This document shows, in pieces, positions 26,941 through 35,234 of a stretch of 64,000 nt of DNA. The position numbers were made by a program, and so were the translations under genes. The stretch comes from Irregularibacter muris (lineage in GTDB: Bacteria; Bacillota; Clostridia; Eubacteriales; Garciellaceae): contig NZ_JANKAS010000011.1 of assembly GCF_024622505.1 (NCBI RefSeq), forward strand, positions 46,021-110,020. Direction: 5' to 3'. Each line of letters starts with the position of its first letter. The stretch's first letter is position 1. The notes below the pieces were generated by a model. The model made no database searches. It saw only the letters and a list, made by a program, of their open reading frames with translations, and was not told the origin of the DNA.

Positions 26941-29597
26941 GATATACAAAAATTGGGTGGAAATATATCAAAGAATATAAGAAAAGATCTATTGCCATGG
27001 TATTAAGCATTGCCCTTAGTGTCTTTTTGGTAGTGACCATAGGTTCATTATCTGAAAGTGCAAGGGTACTACAAGTGGAGGATATGAGGCAAAATGTAGG
27101 TAAAAATCATGTTTTTTATCGAGGGTTAAATAAAAGTCAAGTTAATCAAATCAAGAAGGAAACCAAGGTAAAAGAAGTGACAAGCCGTTTTTCCTATGAT
27201 ACTTGGAAAAGTACAAATGGTGTAAAAGTAGATATTTCATGTGGAGACGAAAAAATTTTATATATGCTAGACACCGAGATCTTAGAGGGGAAATATCCAA
27301 CTAAGTCCAATGAAATTGCCATGGAGAAATGGGTTTTAGATAGATTGGATTTATCCCATGAGCTAAACAAAGCCATCAAATTATCCTCAAAAGAAAATGG
27401 AGAAAAAGAGTTCATCTTGGTGGGGATTATTAAAAATAGACTCCATAGCCAAAGCCATGATTTTCGCGATGCCTTTATGGCCTTTGATGAGGGGAAATTA
27501 GCTGATGGTGAAGGTTCTGTAGAGACTTTGGTAGAGCTTCAAGAGGGATTAAAATATAAAACTGAGGCAACAAAATTAGGAAAAGCTATAGGGATTAAAG
27601 AAAAAGAACAAATAGAACTCAATGAAATGCTCCTGGAGGCCATGGGAGAACTTAATGCGATAGACTGGAATTTAGTGAAAATTTCTTTACTGCTTACTGT
27701 GGTAGGAGGAATGGTTATTTATAGCCTTTATAGTATTTCGGTATTAAAGAGGGTACAGGAATACGGAATGATGAGAGCCATATGCAGCACAAAAAAGCAA
27801 ATTCTATATGTGATCTTATCAGAAATATGTATGGTATATGTGATAGGTGCGTTATTAGGTATATTTACAGGAGTATTTTTGACCTATTCCCTCAAAGGAA
27901 GTGCCATGGCAAGCTTAGTGACAGAGGCAAATTATCGGTTAGATATCATCATTATTTCAAGTTTTGCTATTAAACTAGCGATGTTATCCACCTTCGGTTC
28001 TATACTCTTGGCGGGATTAAGGGGAGGCATTTTAGCCAATCGAGTAACTCCTATAGAAGCCATGAATAGAAGTACCCAAGATAAGAAGATCAAATTAAGG
28101 GTAAAGAAAAGTTTTATTGAAAGATTTATGACCATGCCCCAAAAAATATCCTATAAAAATATGAAAAGAAATAAAAAAGTTTTACTCTTTACCATAATCG
28201 CCATGGCCATAGGATCTACCTTTTTTATGGTTCAATCCTTTCAAGAGGAGTTAAATACAAGAAGTATAGAGGCATTGAAAAGCATTGGAGATAAATCCCC
28301 CTGGTGTGATTTTCTTTTGAATATCGATATGGATCAGCCCATGAAGGAAGGTTTTAGCCAAGAAGAATTGGAAGAAATCGGAAAACTACCCCAGGTGGAC
28401 AACATATCCTCTGCACAAATTGCTTATTCAAAACTCATTTTAAAGAAAGAACAGTTAAACAAAGCAAATGCTGAAAACTATATCCATTTCATGAATAAAG
28501 AAGGTTTTCCAAAACCCCTTGTAGGAGACTTCTCCTTCGAAGGAAATACCAAAGATGAAGTCATCATCAGAAATACGGTATCTGGATTATCTGATAAAGA
28601 TTTGGAATATCTAAGGAGAACCTTTAAAATATTGCAAAATGAGGAAATCGATACATGGAAAATGAAAGATGAAGCCCTAGCAGTCATTCATATTCCCAAA
28701 ACCAAAAAAAATGGAGTTCCCTATGATGAAAAAGCTAAGGGGCAATATCAGCCGGTACTTAATGTGAAAATTGGGGATAAGATTAAATTGTCTGTACCAA
28801 AGAAAGGGTATGGTGAAGGTATAGACAATAAGGAACTTTTAGCAGAACATAAACAATATGCTTCTCAATATTTGGAAAAGGAATTTACCATAATAGGGAT
28901 AGTGGAGGAGTTGCCAGACCAATATAGGGATCAAAGTGTAGCAGGGACTCTAATAGCACCTTACCTATTGATATCAGAAAATATGTTTAAAGAAATATCT
29001 GGGATCGACAATTATCGGGCAGTGAGGATAAACTTAAAAGAGGATACCCATCAACAAGATTATAAAATAGTTAAAAAAGAAATTCAGCAATTGTCAGAGC
29101 AATTCGAGGATACCTTATTCGTGGATGCTTATGATTATCGACTGGAAGAAGAAAAGTCTATCGTCACCGATGATCTGCTCAAAAGCTCCATAGCCATTAT
29201 CTTAATTCTCATTAGTGGGCTAAGTATATATAACAACATTAATTATAATCTCATCTCCAGAATAAGAGAGCATGGGATGATGAAAGCTATAGGACTCACG
29301 AAAAAACAATTTAGGAGAATGATAAGGTTTGAGGGATTGATGTATGGAACTGTATCGGCTATATTCTCCTGTATCATCGCCCTAGTGATTGAATTAGGTA
29401 TTTTTATCTATAAAGGATATATCTTTCCTCTCTATGTGTGGCCTTTTCCATTACCTATAAAAGAATTTTTCATCGAATGGAAATCCTTTGCCATAGTCAT
29501 TTTGATTAACTTAGCCCTAGGCTATATCGCCACAATAGGCCCTAGAAGGCAAGTGGATAAAATAGAAATAACAGAAGCCATAAAAGCTGTTGAATAG
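26934..29597 (+). CDS. FtsX-type ABC transporter permease
   Basis: Permease of 887 residues starting with TTG, with GGGGGA about 7 bases upstream and overlapping the ATPase stop. One N-terminal helix (about 17-37), a large external region, three helices (about 245-365), another helix (about 418), a second large external region (to about 755) and three C-terminal helices make the two-repeat FtsX layout. Both repeats carry the EYGMMRAIC / EHGMMKAIG motif near the cytoplasmic face. It is larger than BceB (about 650 residues). Role: likely export or removal of a peptide or lipid-targeting compound, controlled by the adjacent two-component system. Confidence 0.9.
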   Translation: MLRYTKIGWKYIKEYKKRSIAMVLSIALSVFLVVTIGSLSESARVLQVEDMRQNVGKNHVFYRGLNKSQVNQIKKETKVKEVTSRFSYDTWKSTNGVKVDISCGDEKILYMLDTEILEGKYPTKSNEIAMEKWVLDRLDLSHELNKAIKLSSKENGEKEFILVGIIKNRLHSQSHDFRDAFMAFDEGKLADGEGSVETLVELQEGLKYKTEATKLGKAIGIKEKEQIELNEMLLEAMGELNAIDWNLVKISLLLTVVGGMVIYSLYSISVLKRVQEYGMMRAICSTKKQILYVILSEICMVYVIGALLGIFTGVFLTYSLKGSAMASLVTEANYRLDIIIISSFAIKLAMLSTFGSILLAGLRGGILANRVTPIEAMNRSTQDKKIKLRVKKSFIERFMTMPQKISYKNMKRNKKVLLFTIIAMAIGSTFFMVQSFQEELNTRSIEALKSIGDKSPWCDFLLNIDMDQPMKEGFSQEELEEIGKLPQVDNISSAQIAYSKLILKKEQLNKANAENYIHFMNKEGFPKPLVGDFSFEGNTKDEVIIRNTVSGLSDKDLEYLRRTFKILQNEEIDTWKMKDEALAVIHIPKTKKNGVPYDEKAKGQYQPVLNVKIGDKIKLSVPKKGYGEGIDNKELLAEHKQYASQYLEKEFTIIGIVEELPDQYRDQSVAGTLIAPYLLISENMFKEISGIDNYRAVRINLKEDTHQQDYKIVKKEIQQLSEQFEDTLFVDAYDYRLEEEKSIVTDDLLKSSIAIILILISGLSIYNNINYNLISRIREHGMMKAIGLTKKQFRRMIRFEGLMYGTVSAIFSCIIALVIELGIFIYKGYIFPLYVWPFPLPIKEFFIEWKSFAIVILINLALGYIATIGPRRQVDKIEITEAIKAVE

Positions 29598-29945
29598 TGA
29601 CAGAGGCACGGCAGAGAGGGTGACAATTCTTTCACAGTGTGATGGATCGAATGTCATTTTAAGGAAATAATTTTTATAATAAAGAATAGTAAACTTGGAG
29701 ATGAGTAATTAAGTAACCAAAGAAATCTAGGCTTGACCTAGATTTTTTTTGGTTATAATTTCCTTAAAAAACATGCTATACTATTGATAACAATAGATAA
29801 AATAGGAGATATCTTTTCTAGAAAACAAGAATTTAAAAAATGAAATGGTCTCGAAAATTTTTATAAATGAAATTACGATTATAATATTGATGATATTTAA
29901 ATAGTTAAGAAAATAACCAAGGTTATTATATCGGGGGGAATTTAA
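29598..29945. other. Intergenic region upstream of sigma-54 activator
   Basis: 348 bp without a gene. It holds the terminator at 29715 and a very AT-rich leader (29755-29930) that ends in GGGGGG, the ribosome site of the activator. No convincing promoter or operator was identified. Confidence 0.6.
29715..29754 (+). terminator. Hairpin terminator after FtsX-type permease operon
   Basis: AATCTAGG at 29724-29731 pairs with 29737-29744 and is followed by eight T. Outer AACCAAA pairs with TTTTGGTT. Confidence 0.85.
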
Positions 29946-31391
29946 ATGTATACATATAATAAGAGTATACCTTCATTAAAGGAAAAAAGTGGGGACCAAA
30001 ATAAAGAGATAGAAAGAATGAGATTTATATGTAAACAGCTTGATGCAGTTATTGAAAATTCCTATGATGGAATTTACATAACTGATGGAAATGCCAACAC
30101 AATTTTAGTCAATAAATCCTATGAAGAAATAACCGGTGTTAAAGGGAAAGATATGCTAGAAAGAAATATGAAAGACATCGTAAAAGAGGGCATCATTTCT
30201 CAATCAGGAACATTATTAGTATTAGGAAAAAAGAAGCCTGTGACAATAGAACAAACCTTTAAAAATGGCAAAACGGTATTAGTATCTTCTAATCCAGTAT
30301 TTGATGAAAAAAATAATATTAATATGGTCGTGACCAATGTTCGGGATATCACTAAATTAAATGAATTGACAGAAAAACTTGTTAGGAATGAGGAAATAAC
30401 AAAAAGGTATCATTCTGAAATTGAGTCAATTAAATCACAAGCCCGTAGATATTCAAAAATAATTACCGAAGATAAAAATATGTTAGAAATAATAAGAAGA
30501 GCCAAAAAGGTTGCATCTATGAATTTAACAACTCTATTATTGGGGGAATCTGGGGTTGGTAAAGAAGTTATAGCGAGATATATATATGAAAATGGGAATC
30601 GACGAGACAAGTATTTTTTAAAAGTAAACTGTGGAGCCATACCTGTAAATCTTATAGAAAGTCAGTTATTTGGATATGAAAAGGGAGCCTTTAGTGGAGC
30701 AGATAAAAGAGGTAAGATGGGTATTTTTGAAACAGCCAATGGAGGAACAGTTTTTTTAGATGAAATAGGAGAACTTTCTTTAGATATGCAAGTTAAATTT
30801 TTGCGGGTACTACAAGAAAATGAAATTGTTAGAGTTGGAGGAACAAAGCCCGTCAAAATAGATGTAAGAATCATAGCTGCTACCAATAAAAATCTACAGG
30901 ATATGGTTAAAAGAAAGCTGTTTAGAGAAGATTTATACTATAGATTAAATGTTGTACCCTTAAATATCCCTCCCCTTAGGGAAAGACCAAAGGATATTCC
31001 ATTATTAATTGAACATTTTCTGAATCAGCTAAATCTAAAACTTGGATTTAATAAAAAGATAGATGAAAATGTTATTAAAATTCTTACGAAGTATAATTGG
31101 CCAGGGAATATAAGAGAGCTTAAAAATATAATTACAAGACTTGTAGCTATGAGTAATTCAGATTTAATAACGCCTAGAGATTTACCCGTTGAAATGGATC
31201 TTTCTTTAACCATGCCACAAGTTGAATTTTCAACCTGTGGTATAAATTTAGATAAATTAATCAAACAGTATGAAAAAAATATTATGGATAGAGCCTATGA
31301 GAAATTCAATAATGTAAGAGATGCAGCAAATTATTTAGGAATGCATCCATCTACTTTCGTAAGAAAAAGAAAAAGATATAATTGTATTTAA
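29946..31391 (+). CDS. Sigma-54 dependent activator, PAS-AAA+-HTH (likely 4-hydroxybutyrate module regulator)
   Basis: Enhancer-binding protein for sigma-54 RNA polymerase. Domains: PAS (about 28-135, with DAVIENSYDGIYITDGNA), a helical linker, AAA+ (about 170-400) with Walker A GESGVGKE (200-207), the sigma-54 contact loop GAFSGA (247-252, a common variant of GAFTGA), Walker B VFLDEIGE, and a Fis-type HTH at the C-terminus (about 440-481). There is no receiver domain, so a small molecule bound by PAS is the probable signal. Palindromic sites and a -24/-12 promoter lie between it and the dehydratase gene, so it very likely controls that operon. Confidence 0.93.
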   Translation: MYTYNKSIPSLKEKSGDQNKEIERMRFICKQLDAVIENSYDGIYITDGNANTILVNKSYEEITGVKGKDMLERNMKDIVKEGIISQSGTLLVLGKKKPVTIEQTFKNGKTVLVSSNPVFDEKNNINMVVTNVRDITKLNELTEKLVRNEEITKRYHSEIESIKSQARRYSKIITEDKNMLEIIRRAKKVASMNLTTLLLGESGVGKEVIARYIYENGNRRDKYFLKVNCGAIPVNLIESQLFGYEKGAFSGADKRGKMGIFETANGGTVFLDEIGELSLDMQVKFLRVLQENEIVRVGGTKPVKIDVRIIAATNKNLQDMVKRKLFREDLYYRLNVVPLNIPPLRERPKDIPLLIEHFLNQLNLKLGFNKKIDENVIKILTKYNWPGNIRELKNIITRLVAMSNSDLITPRDLPVEMDLSLTMPQVEFSTCGINLDKLIKQYEKNIMDRAYEKFNNVRDAANYLGMHPSTFVRKRKRYNCI

Positions 31392-31425
31392 GTTGCATTA
31401 GTGCATTTGTTGCATAAATGCAACA
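31391..31425. promoter_or_regulatory. Two upstream activator palindromes (TTGCA-N4-TGCAA type)
   Basis: Site 1, 31391-31408, AGTTGCATTAGTGCATTT (right half degenerate). Site 2, 31408-31425, TGTTGCATAAATGCAACA (perfect). A third copy is at 31479. They stand about 170-200 bp upstream of the -24 box, the usual position for sigma-54 enhancer sites. Confidence 0.75.
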
Positions 31426-31463
31426 AAATGATATATTCATCATAGAAGTATTGGTTTATACAA

Positions 31464-31523
31464 AGCTAATCTCAATTTAGTTGCAAAAATGCAACTAGAT
31501 TGAGCCAATAGCTTTTTTTATTT
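31464..31523 (+). terminator. Terminator hairpin that contains a third activator palindrome
   Basis: CTCAATTTAGTTGCA (31471-31485) pairs with 31490-31504, extended by AGCTA/TAGCT and followed by TTTTTTTATTT. The stem core AGTTGCAAAAATGCAACT (31479-31496) is the same motif as the two sites upstream. One sequence may thus end the activator transcript and bind the activator. Confidence 0.7.
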
Positions 31524-31591
31524 ACTCATAATCGTTAAAAAAATGTCCATAAAAGGCCTGATATTCTGAAAAATAGCCCTTTTAAAAAGAA

Positions 31592-31607
31592 TGGCATAGA
31601 TATTGCA
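31592..31607 (+). promoter_or_regulatory. Sigma-54 (-24/-12) promoter of the abfD operon
   Basis: TGGCATAGATATTGCA: TGGCA and TTGCA with the invariant GG and GC exactly 10 bp apart, matching the consensus TGGCAC-N5-TTGCW. It lies between the activator sites and the dehydratase gene. Confidence 0.85.
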
Positions 31608-31637
31608 ACTTTCTTTAGGTAGATCTAAATTAACTCA

Positions 31638-31814
31638 TTGTGCTAGTTAAACTTCGATTTGTCGCAGTTATTCGGCTAAGGGTTTGTAAATTCTGCTATA
31701 TAGGCAGCGTCAAAAACTCGTTTCACTCAAACACCTGACTGAAGACGCCTACCTAGCTTCATGAGCATTCTCTAACCCTTTGAATAAAACAAATCTCCAT
31801 TTAACGAGCATAAC
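31638..31814 (+). repeat. ~177-bp imperfect palindromic intergenic element, copy 3
   Basis: Outer arms TTGTGCT (left) and AGCATAA (right) flank the common GTTAAA...GATTTGT and ACAAATCTCCATTTAAC ends. It lies inside the 5' untranslated leader between the sigma-54 promoter and abfD, so it would be transcribed as a long hairpin. Confidence 0.82.
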
Positions 31815-31847
31815 AGGTTAAATTAATAAAATGAAAGGATGATATTA

Positions 31848-33302
31848 ATGGCTTTGATGACAGGAGAGCAATACGAAGAGAGTTTAAGAAAATTAAACTT
31901 ACAGGTTTATATGTTTGGTGAAAAAGTAGAAAATGTTGTAGACAATCCAATATTACGTCCTTCTATGAATTCAGTGAAAATGACCTATGAATTAGCTCAA
32001 CAACCAGAGTATGAGGATCTAATGACAACCACATCGGCAATTACTGGCAATAAAATTAATCGCTTTAATACTATTCATATGAGTACTGAGGATTTAGTCA
32101 AAAAAGTAAAAATGCAGAGACTACTAGGGCAAAAAACAGCTTCATGTTTTCAAAGATGTGTTGGAATGGATGCCTTTAATGCCGAGTACAGTACTACCTA
32201 TGAAACCGATAAAAAATATGGAACGGAATATCACAAAAGATTTAAAGAATTTATGAGGTTTGTAGAGGAAAATGATTATACTGTAGATGGCGCAATGACA
32301 GATCCAAAGGGGGATAGAGGATTACCCCCAAGCAAACAAGCAGACCCAGATCTATATCTAAGAGTTGTGGAAAGAAGAGAGGATGGAGTGGTTGTCAGAG
32401 GAGCAAAATGTCACCAAACCGGCATGACAAACTCTCATGAGGTCTTAGTTATGCCTACCCAAGCCATGAAGCCCGAAGATAAAGATTATGCCATTTCTTT
32501 TGCAGTACCAACAGATACAGAAGGCATTATTATTATTGTTGGTCGTCAATCCTGTGATACGAGAAAACTAGAAGAAAATGCAGATATGGACTTAGGAAAC
32601 AGAGAATTTGGTGGAATGGAAGCACTGGTTGTCTTTGATGATGTTTTTGTTCCCAATGAAAGAATTTTCTTAAATGGTGAAACAGAATTTGCAGGGATGT
32701 TAGTAGAAAGATTTGCTGGTTATCATAGACAAAGTTATGGTGGGTGTAAGGTAGGGGTAGGAGATGTTTTAATCGGCGCCGCTGCTCTTATAGCAGAATA
32801 TAACGGAGTACCTAGGGTTTCCCATATTAAGGATAAATTAATTGAAATGACCCACTTAAATGAAACATTATATTCTTGCGGAATAGCTTGTTCATCAGAA
32901 GGGTATCCAACAGAATCAGGAAATTATATTATAGATCTTTTACTTGCCAATGTATGCAAGCAAAATGTGACTAGATTCCCCTATGAAATTGTAAGATTGG
33001 CTGAGGATATCGCAGGAGGACTTATGGTCACCGCACCTTCTGAGCAGGATTTAAGAGATGAAAAAGTTGGAAAATACGTAGAGAAATACTTAAAGGGTGT
33101 AAAATCAGTGTCAACAGAAAATCGCTTAAGAATTCTACGATTAATAGAAAACTTATCCTTAGGAACAGCAGCTGTAGGCTATAGAACTGAGTCAATGCAT
33201 GGTGCTGGTTCACCTCAAGCCCAAAGAATTATGATTTCTAGACAAGGAAACCTAGAGCATAAGAAAGAATTAGCAAAAACAATAGCCAATATTAAAGAAT
33301 AG
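31848..33302 (+). CDS. abfD: 4-hydroxybutyryl-CoA dehydratase / vinylacetyl-CoA delta-isomerase
   Basis: Oxygen-sensitive FAD and [4Fe-4S] enzyme that dehydrates 4-hydroxybutyryl-CoA to crotonyl-CoA through vinylacetyl-CoA. Cluster ligands expected from the Clostridium aminobutyricum enzyme are all present: C100 and C104 in SCFQRC, H293 in GYHRQ, C300 in YGGC. Catalytic residues Glu258 (GGMEALVVF), Tyr297 and the Glu of YRTESMHG are kept. These ligands separate it from the HpaB hydroxylases of the same fold. An upstream in-frame ATG exists at 31839, but AAAGGA is spaced for 31848. A short loop near residue 410 is about six residues shorter than in the reference enzyme. First gene of a sigma-54 operon. 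Confidence 0.95.
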   Translation: MALMTGEQYEESLRKLNLQVYMFGEKVENVVDNPILRPSMNSVKMTYELAQQPEYEDLMTTTSAITGNKINRFNTIHMSTEDLVKKVKMQRLLGQKTASCFQRCVGMDAFNAEYSTTYETDKKYGTEYHKRFKEFMRFVEENDYTVDGAMTDPKGDRGLPPSKQADPDLYLRVVERREDGVVVRGAKCHQTGMTNSHEVLVMPTQAMKPEDKDYAISFAVPTDTEGIIIIVGRQSCDTRKLEENADMDLGNREFGGMEALVVFDDVFVPNERIFLNGETEFAGMLVERFAGYHRQSYGGCKVGVGDVLIGAAALIAEYNGVPRVSHIKDKLIEMTHLNETLYSCGIACSSEGYPTESGNYIIDLLLANVCKQNVTRFPYEIVRLAEDIAGGLMVTAPSEQDLRDEKVGKYVEKYLKGVKSVSTENRLRILRLIENLSLGTAAVGYRTESMHGAGSPQAQRIMISRQGNLEHKKELAKTIANIKE

Positions 33303-33352
33303 CATTCATTCATCACAATATCCCATGGCCTGACGAAAGGAGCATAGTACAG

Positions 33353-33655
33353 ATGTTAAATAAAATTGAAGAGGTAATTAAAAAAGAAATAAGACCTTAC
33401 TTATTAAGCCATTACGGAGATATGGAGGTAGTATCTTATCATAATGGAACCCTTTACGTGAGGCTATTGGGGCATTGCCAAAATTGTCCATCTGCTGAAT
33501 TGACGGCTCAAGATATCATTGAAAGTAAATTAAAAGAATATATTCCAGAGATTAAAGAGGTTATTTTAAATAAGGATATAAGCGAAGATTTATATACATT
33601 GGCAAAGGAAATATTAAATAAAAAAAGCAGGAGTAAAGATGAATATATGTCTTAA
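33353..33655 (+). CDS. NifU C-terminal-like Fe-S scaffold domain protein
   Basis: Small protein of 100 residues resembling the NifU/Nfu C-terminal domain. It carries the CxxC cluster motif in GHCQNCPSAELT and the downstream helix IIESKLKEYIPEIKEVIL. The family binds or delivers [4Fe-4S] clusters. The C-terminal 20 residues are extra. It lies 50 bp after abfD, whose product needs a [4Fe-4S] cluster, and overlaps the next gene by 17 bp. Dedicated cluster delivery to the dehydratase is an attractive inference. Confidence 0.85.
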   Translation: MLNKIEEVIKKEIRPYLLSHYGDMEVVSYHNGTLYVRLLGHCQNCPSAELTAQDIIESKLKEYIPEIKEVILNKDISEDLYTLAKEILNKKSRSKDEYMS

Positions 33656-33923
33656 ATATTGTGGGGGATGCAATTCAAGATATGATAGAAATAAAGTAAT
33701 AGAGCAATTAAATAAAAAGTTTAGCAATATTAATTTTGTTACAAATTTAGATCAGGACGGAGTGTGTGATTTTGTCATTGTACTATCTGGTTGTCCAAGC
33801 TCATGTGTAAATCACAAACATCTGAATGGAAGATTTGGGAAAATGATAATCAGAGACCTAAAAGATTACGAGGATCTAGAATCTAAGTTAGAAAAAGTAA
33901 TAAAAAAGGGGGCTGCAAAATGA
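33639..33923 (+). CDS. Small Cys-rich CGGC-type protein of unknown function
   Basis: Protein of 94 residues not assigned to a named family. The N-terminus MNICLKYCGGCNSRYDR has Cys at 4, 8 and 11, and a second cluster reads GVCDFVIVLSGCPSSCVNHK. Six cysteines in two groups suggest a metal or Fe-S site. It overlaps the NifU-like gene by 17 bp and the CoA-transferase gene by 4 bp, so it is tightly co-translated. It may be an accessory of the dehydratase or a redox sensor. No function is invented here. Confidence 0.8.
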   Translation: MNICLKYCGGCNSRYDRNKVIEQLNKKFSNINFVTNLDQDGVCDFVIVLSGCPSSCVNHKHLNGRFGKMIIRDLKDYEDLESKLEKVIKKGAAK

Positions 33924-35218
33924 GTTGGCAATCCATTTATAAGGAAAAATTACTTTTAGCGGATGAAGCTATACAGTACATTAAACCCAAAGATAGAGTT
34001 GCGGTAGGTCATGCTGTTGGGGAACCATCTTTTATTCTTGATGCAATGGTTAAAAATAGAGAGAGATATTCAGATGTGGAAATAGTACACTTGGTACCCA
34101 TGGGAAAAGCCGAATATGCACAAGTGGGTATGGAACCTTATTTTAGGCATAATGCAATTTTTGCTGGTGGAGTAACAAGGGATGCTATACAATCGGGAAG
34201 GGCAGATTTTACTCCTTGTTTCTTTTATCAAGTTCCCAAACTTTTACAGGAGAGTATTCCTGTAGATGTTGCTTTGATCCAATTGTCTTCTCCCGATGAA
34301 CATGGATACTGTAGTTTTGGAGTTTCAAATGATTATACAAAGCCTGTGGCTGAATCAGCTAAAAGGGTAATTGCAGAAATAAATGATCAAATGCCAAGAA
34401 TATTGGGAGACAATTTTATCCACATATCAGATATAGATTTTCTTGTAGAAAACTCTCATCCGGTTATAGAATTACCGCCTGCTAAGATTGGAGAGGTAGA
34501 AAAAGAAATCGGAAGATATTGTGCTTCTTTGATAGAAGATGGTTCTACACTTCAATTAGGAATAGGTTCGATTCCGGATGCCGTTCTTTTATGTTTAAAA
34601 GATAAAAAGGATCTAGGTATACATTCAGAAATGATATCTGATGGAGTAATTGAATTGGTAGAAGCTGGAGTAATTACAAATAAGAAAAAAACTCTTCATC
34701 CAGGAAAATCGGTAGTCGCATTTTTAATGGGGAGTAAAAGATTATATGATTATGCAAATAATAATCCTTCTATAGAAATGCGCCCGGTAGATTATGTTAA
34801 TAATCCCTTAATCATTATGCAAAATCATAAGATGGTATCCATTAATTCTTGTGTACAAGTAGATTTAATGGGGCAAGTGGCTTCGGAAAGCATTGGACTG
34901 AAACAGATTAGTGGAGTAGGTGGGCAAGTTGATTTCGTGAGAGGAGCAAGTATGGGATTGGAGGGTAAGTCAATAATAGCAATACCTTCCACTGCTGCTA
35001 GAGGGAAGGTTTCCAGGATAGTGCCTTTACTAGACCAAGGAGCTGCAGTGACAACTTCTAGAAACGATGTAGATTATATCGTGACGGAATATGGAATTGC
35101 TAGACTTAAAGGCAAAACCCTTAGAGAGAGAGCAAAAGCTTTAATAACCATTGCCCATCCGGATTTCCAAGGCGGCCTAATTAATGAATATGAAAAAAGG
35201 TTTAAAGCTAGATTTTAA
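33920..35218 (+). CDS. abfT: 4-hydroxybutyrate CoA-transferase (acetyl-CoA hydrolase/transferase family)
   Basis: Family I CoA-transferase expected to form 4-hydroxybutyryl-CoA from 4-hydroxybutyrate with acetyl-CoA or butyryl-CoA as donor. The catalytic Glu is in GIHSEMISDG (Glu237; Glu238 in the known AbfT). Other family marks are VGEPSF near residue 33, LGIGSIPDAV and GVGGQVDFVRGA. The 432 residues match AbfT/Cat2-type enzymes. It overlaps the Cys-rich gene by 4 bp and is followed after 16 bp by a permease. The placement beside abfD supports this substrate over plain acetate. Confidence 0.92.
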   Translation: MSWQSIYKEKLLLADEAIQYIKPKDRVAVGHAVGEPSFILDAMVKNRERYSDVEIVHLVPMGKAEYAQVGMEPYFRHNAIFAGGVTRDAIQSGRADFTPCFFYQVPKLLQESIPVDVALIQLSSPDEHGYCSFGVSNDYTKPVAESAKRVIAEINDQMPRILGDNFIHISDIDFLVENSHPVIELPPAKIGEVEKEIGRYCASLIEDGSTLQLGIGSIPDAVLLCLKDKKDLGIHSEMISDGVIELVEAGVITNKKKTLHPGKSVVAFLMGSKRLYDYANNNPSIEMRPVDYVNNPLIIMQNHKMVSINSCVQVDLMGQVASESIGLKQISGVGGQVDFVRGASMGLEGKSIIAIPSTAARGKVSRIVPLLDQGAAVTTSRNDVDYIVTEYGIARLKGKTLRERAKALITIAHPDFQGGLINEYEKRFKARF

Positions 35219-35234
35219 AACAGGGGGGTAAATC

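Noticed and set aside
31848..33302. Annotation as 4-hydroxyphenylacetate 3-monooxygenase (HpaB)
   Set aside because: The fold is shared, but the three Cys and one His cluster ligands and the YRTESMHG segment are specific to 4-hydroxybutyryl-CoA dehydratase.
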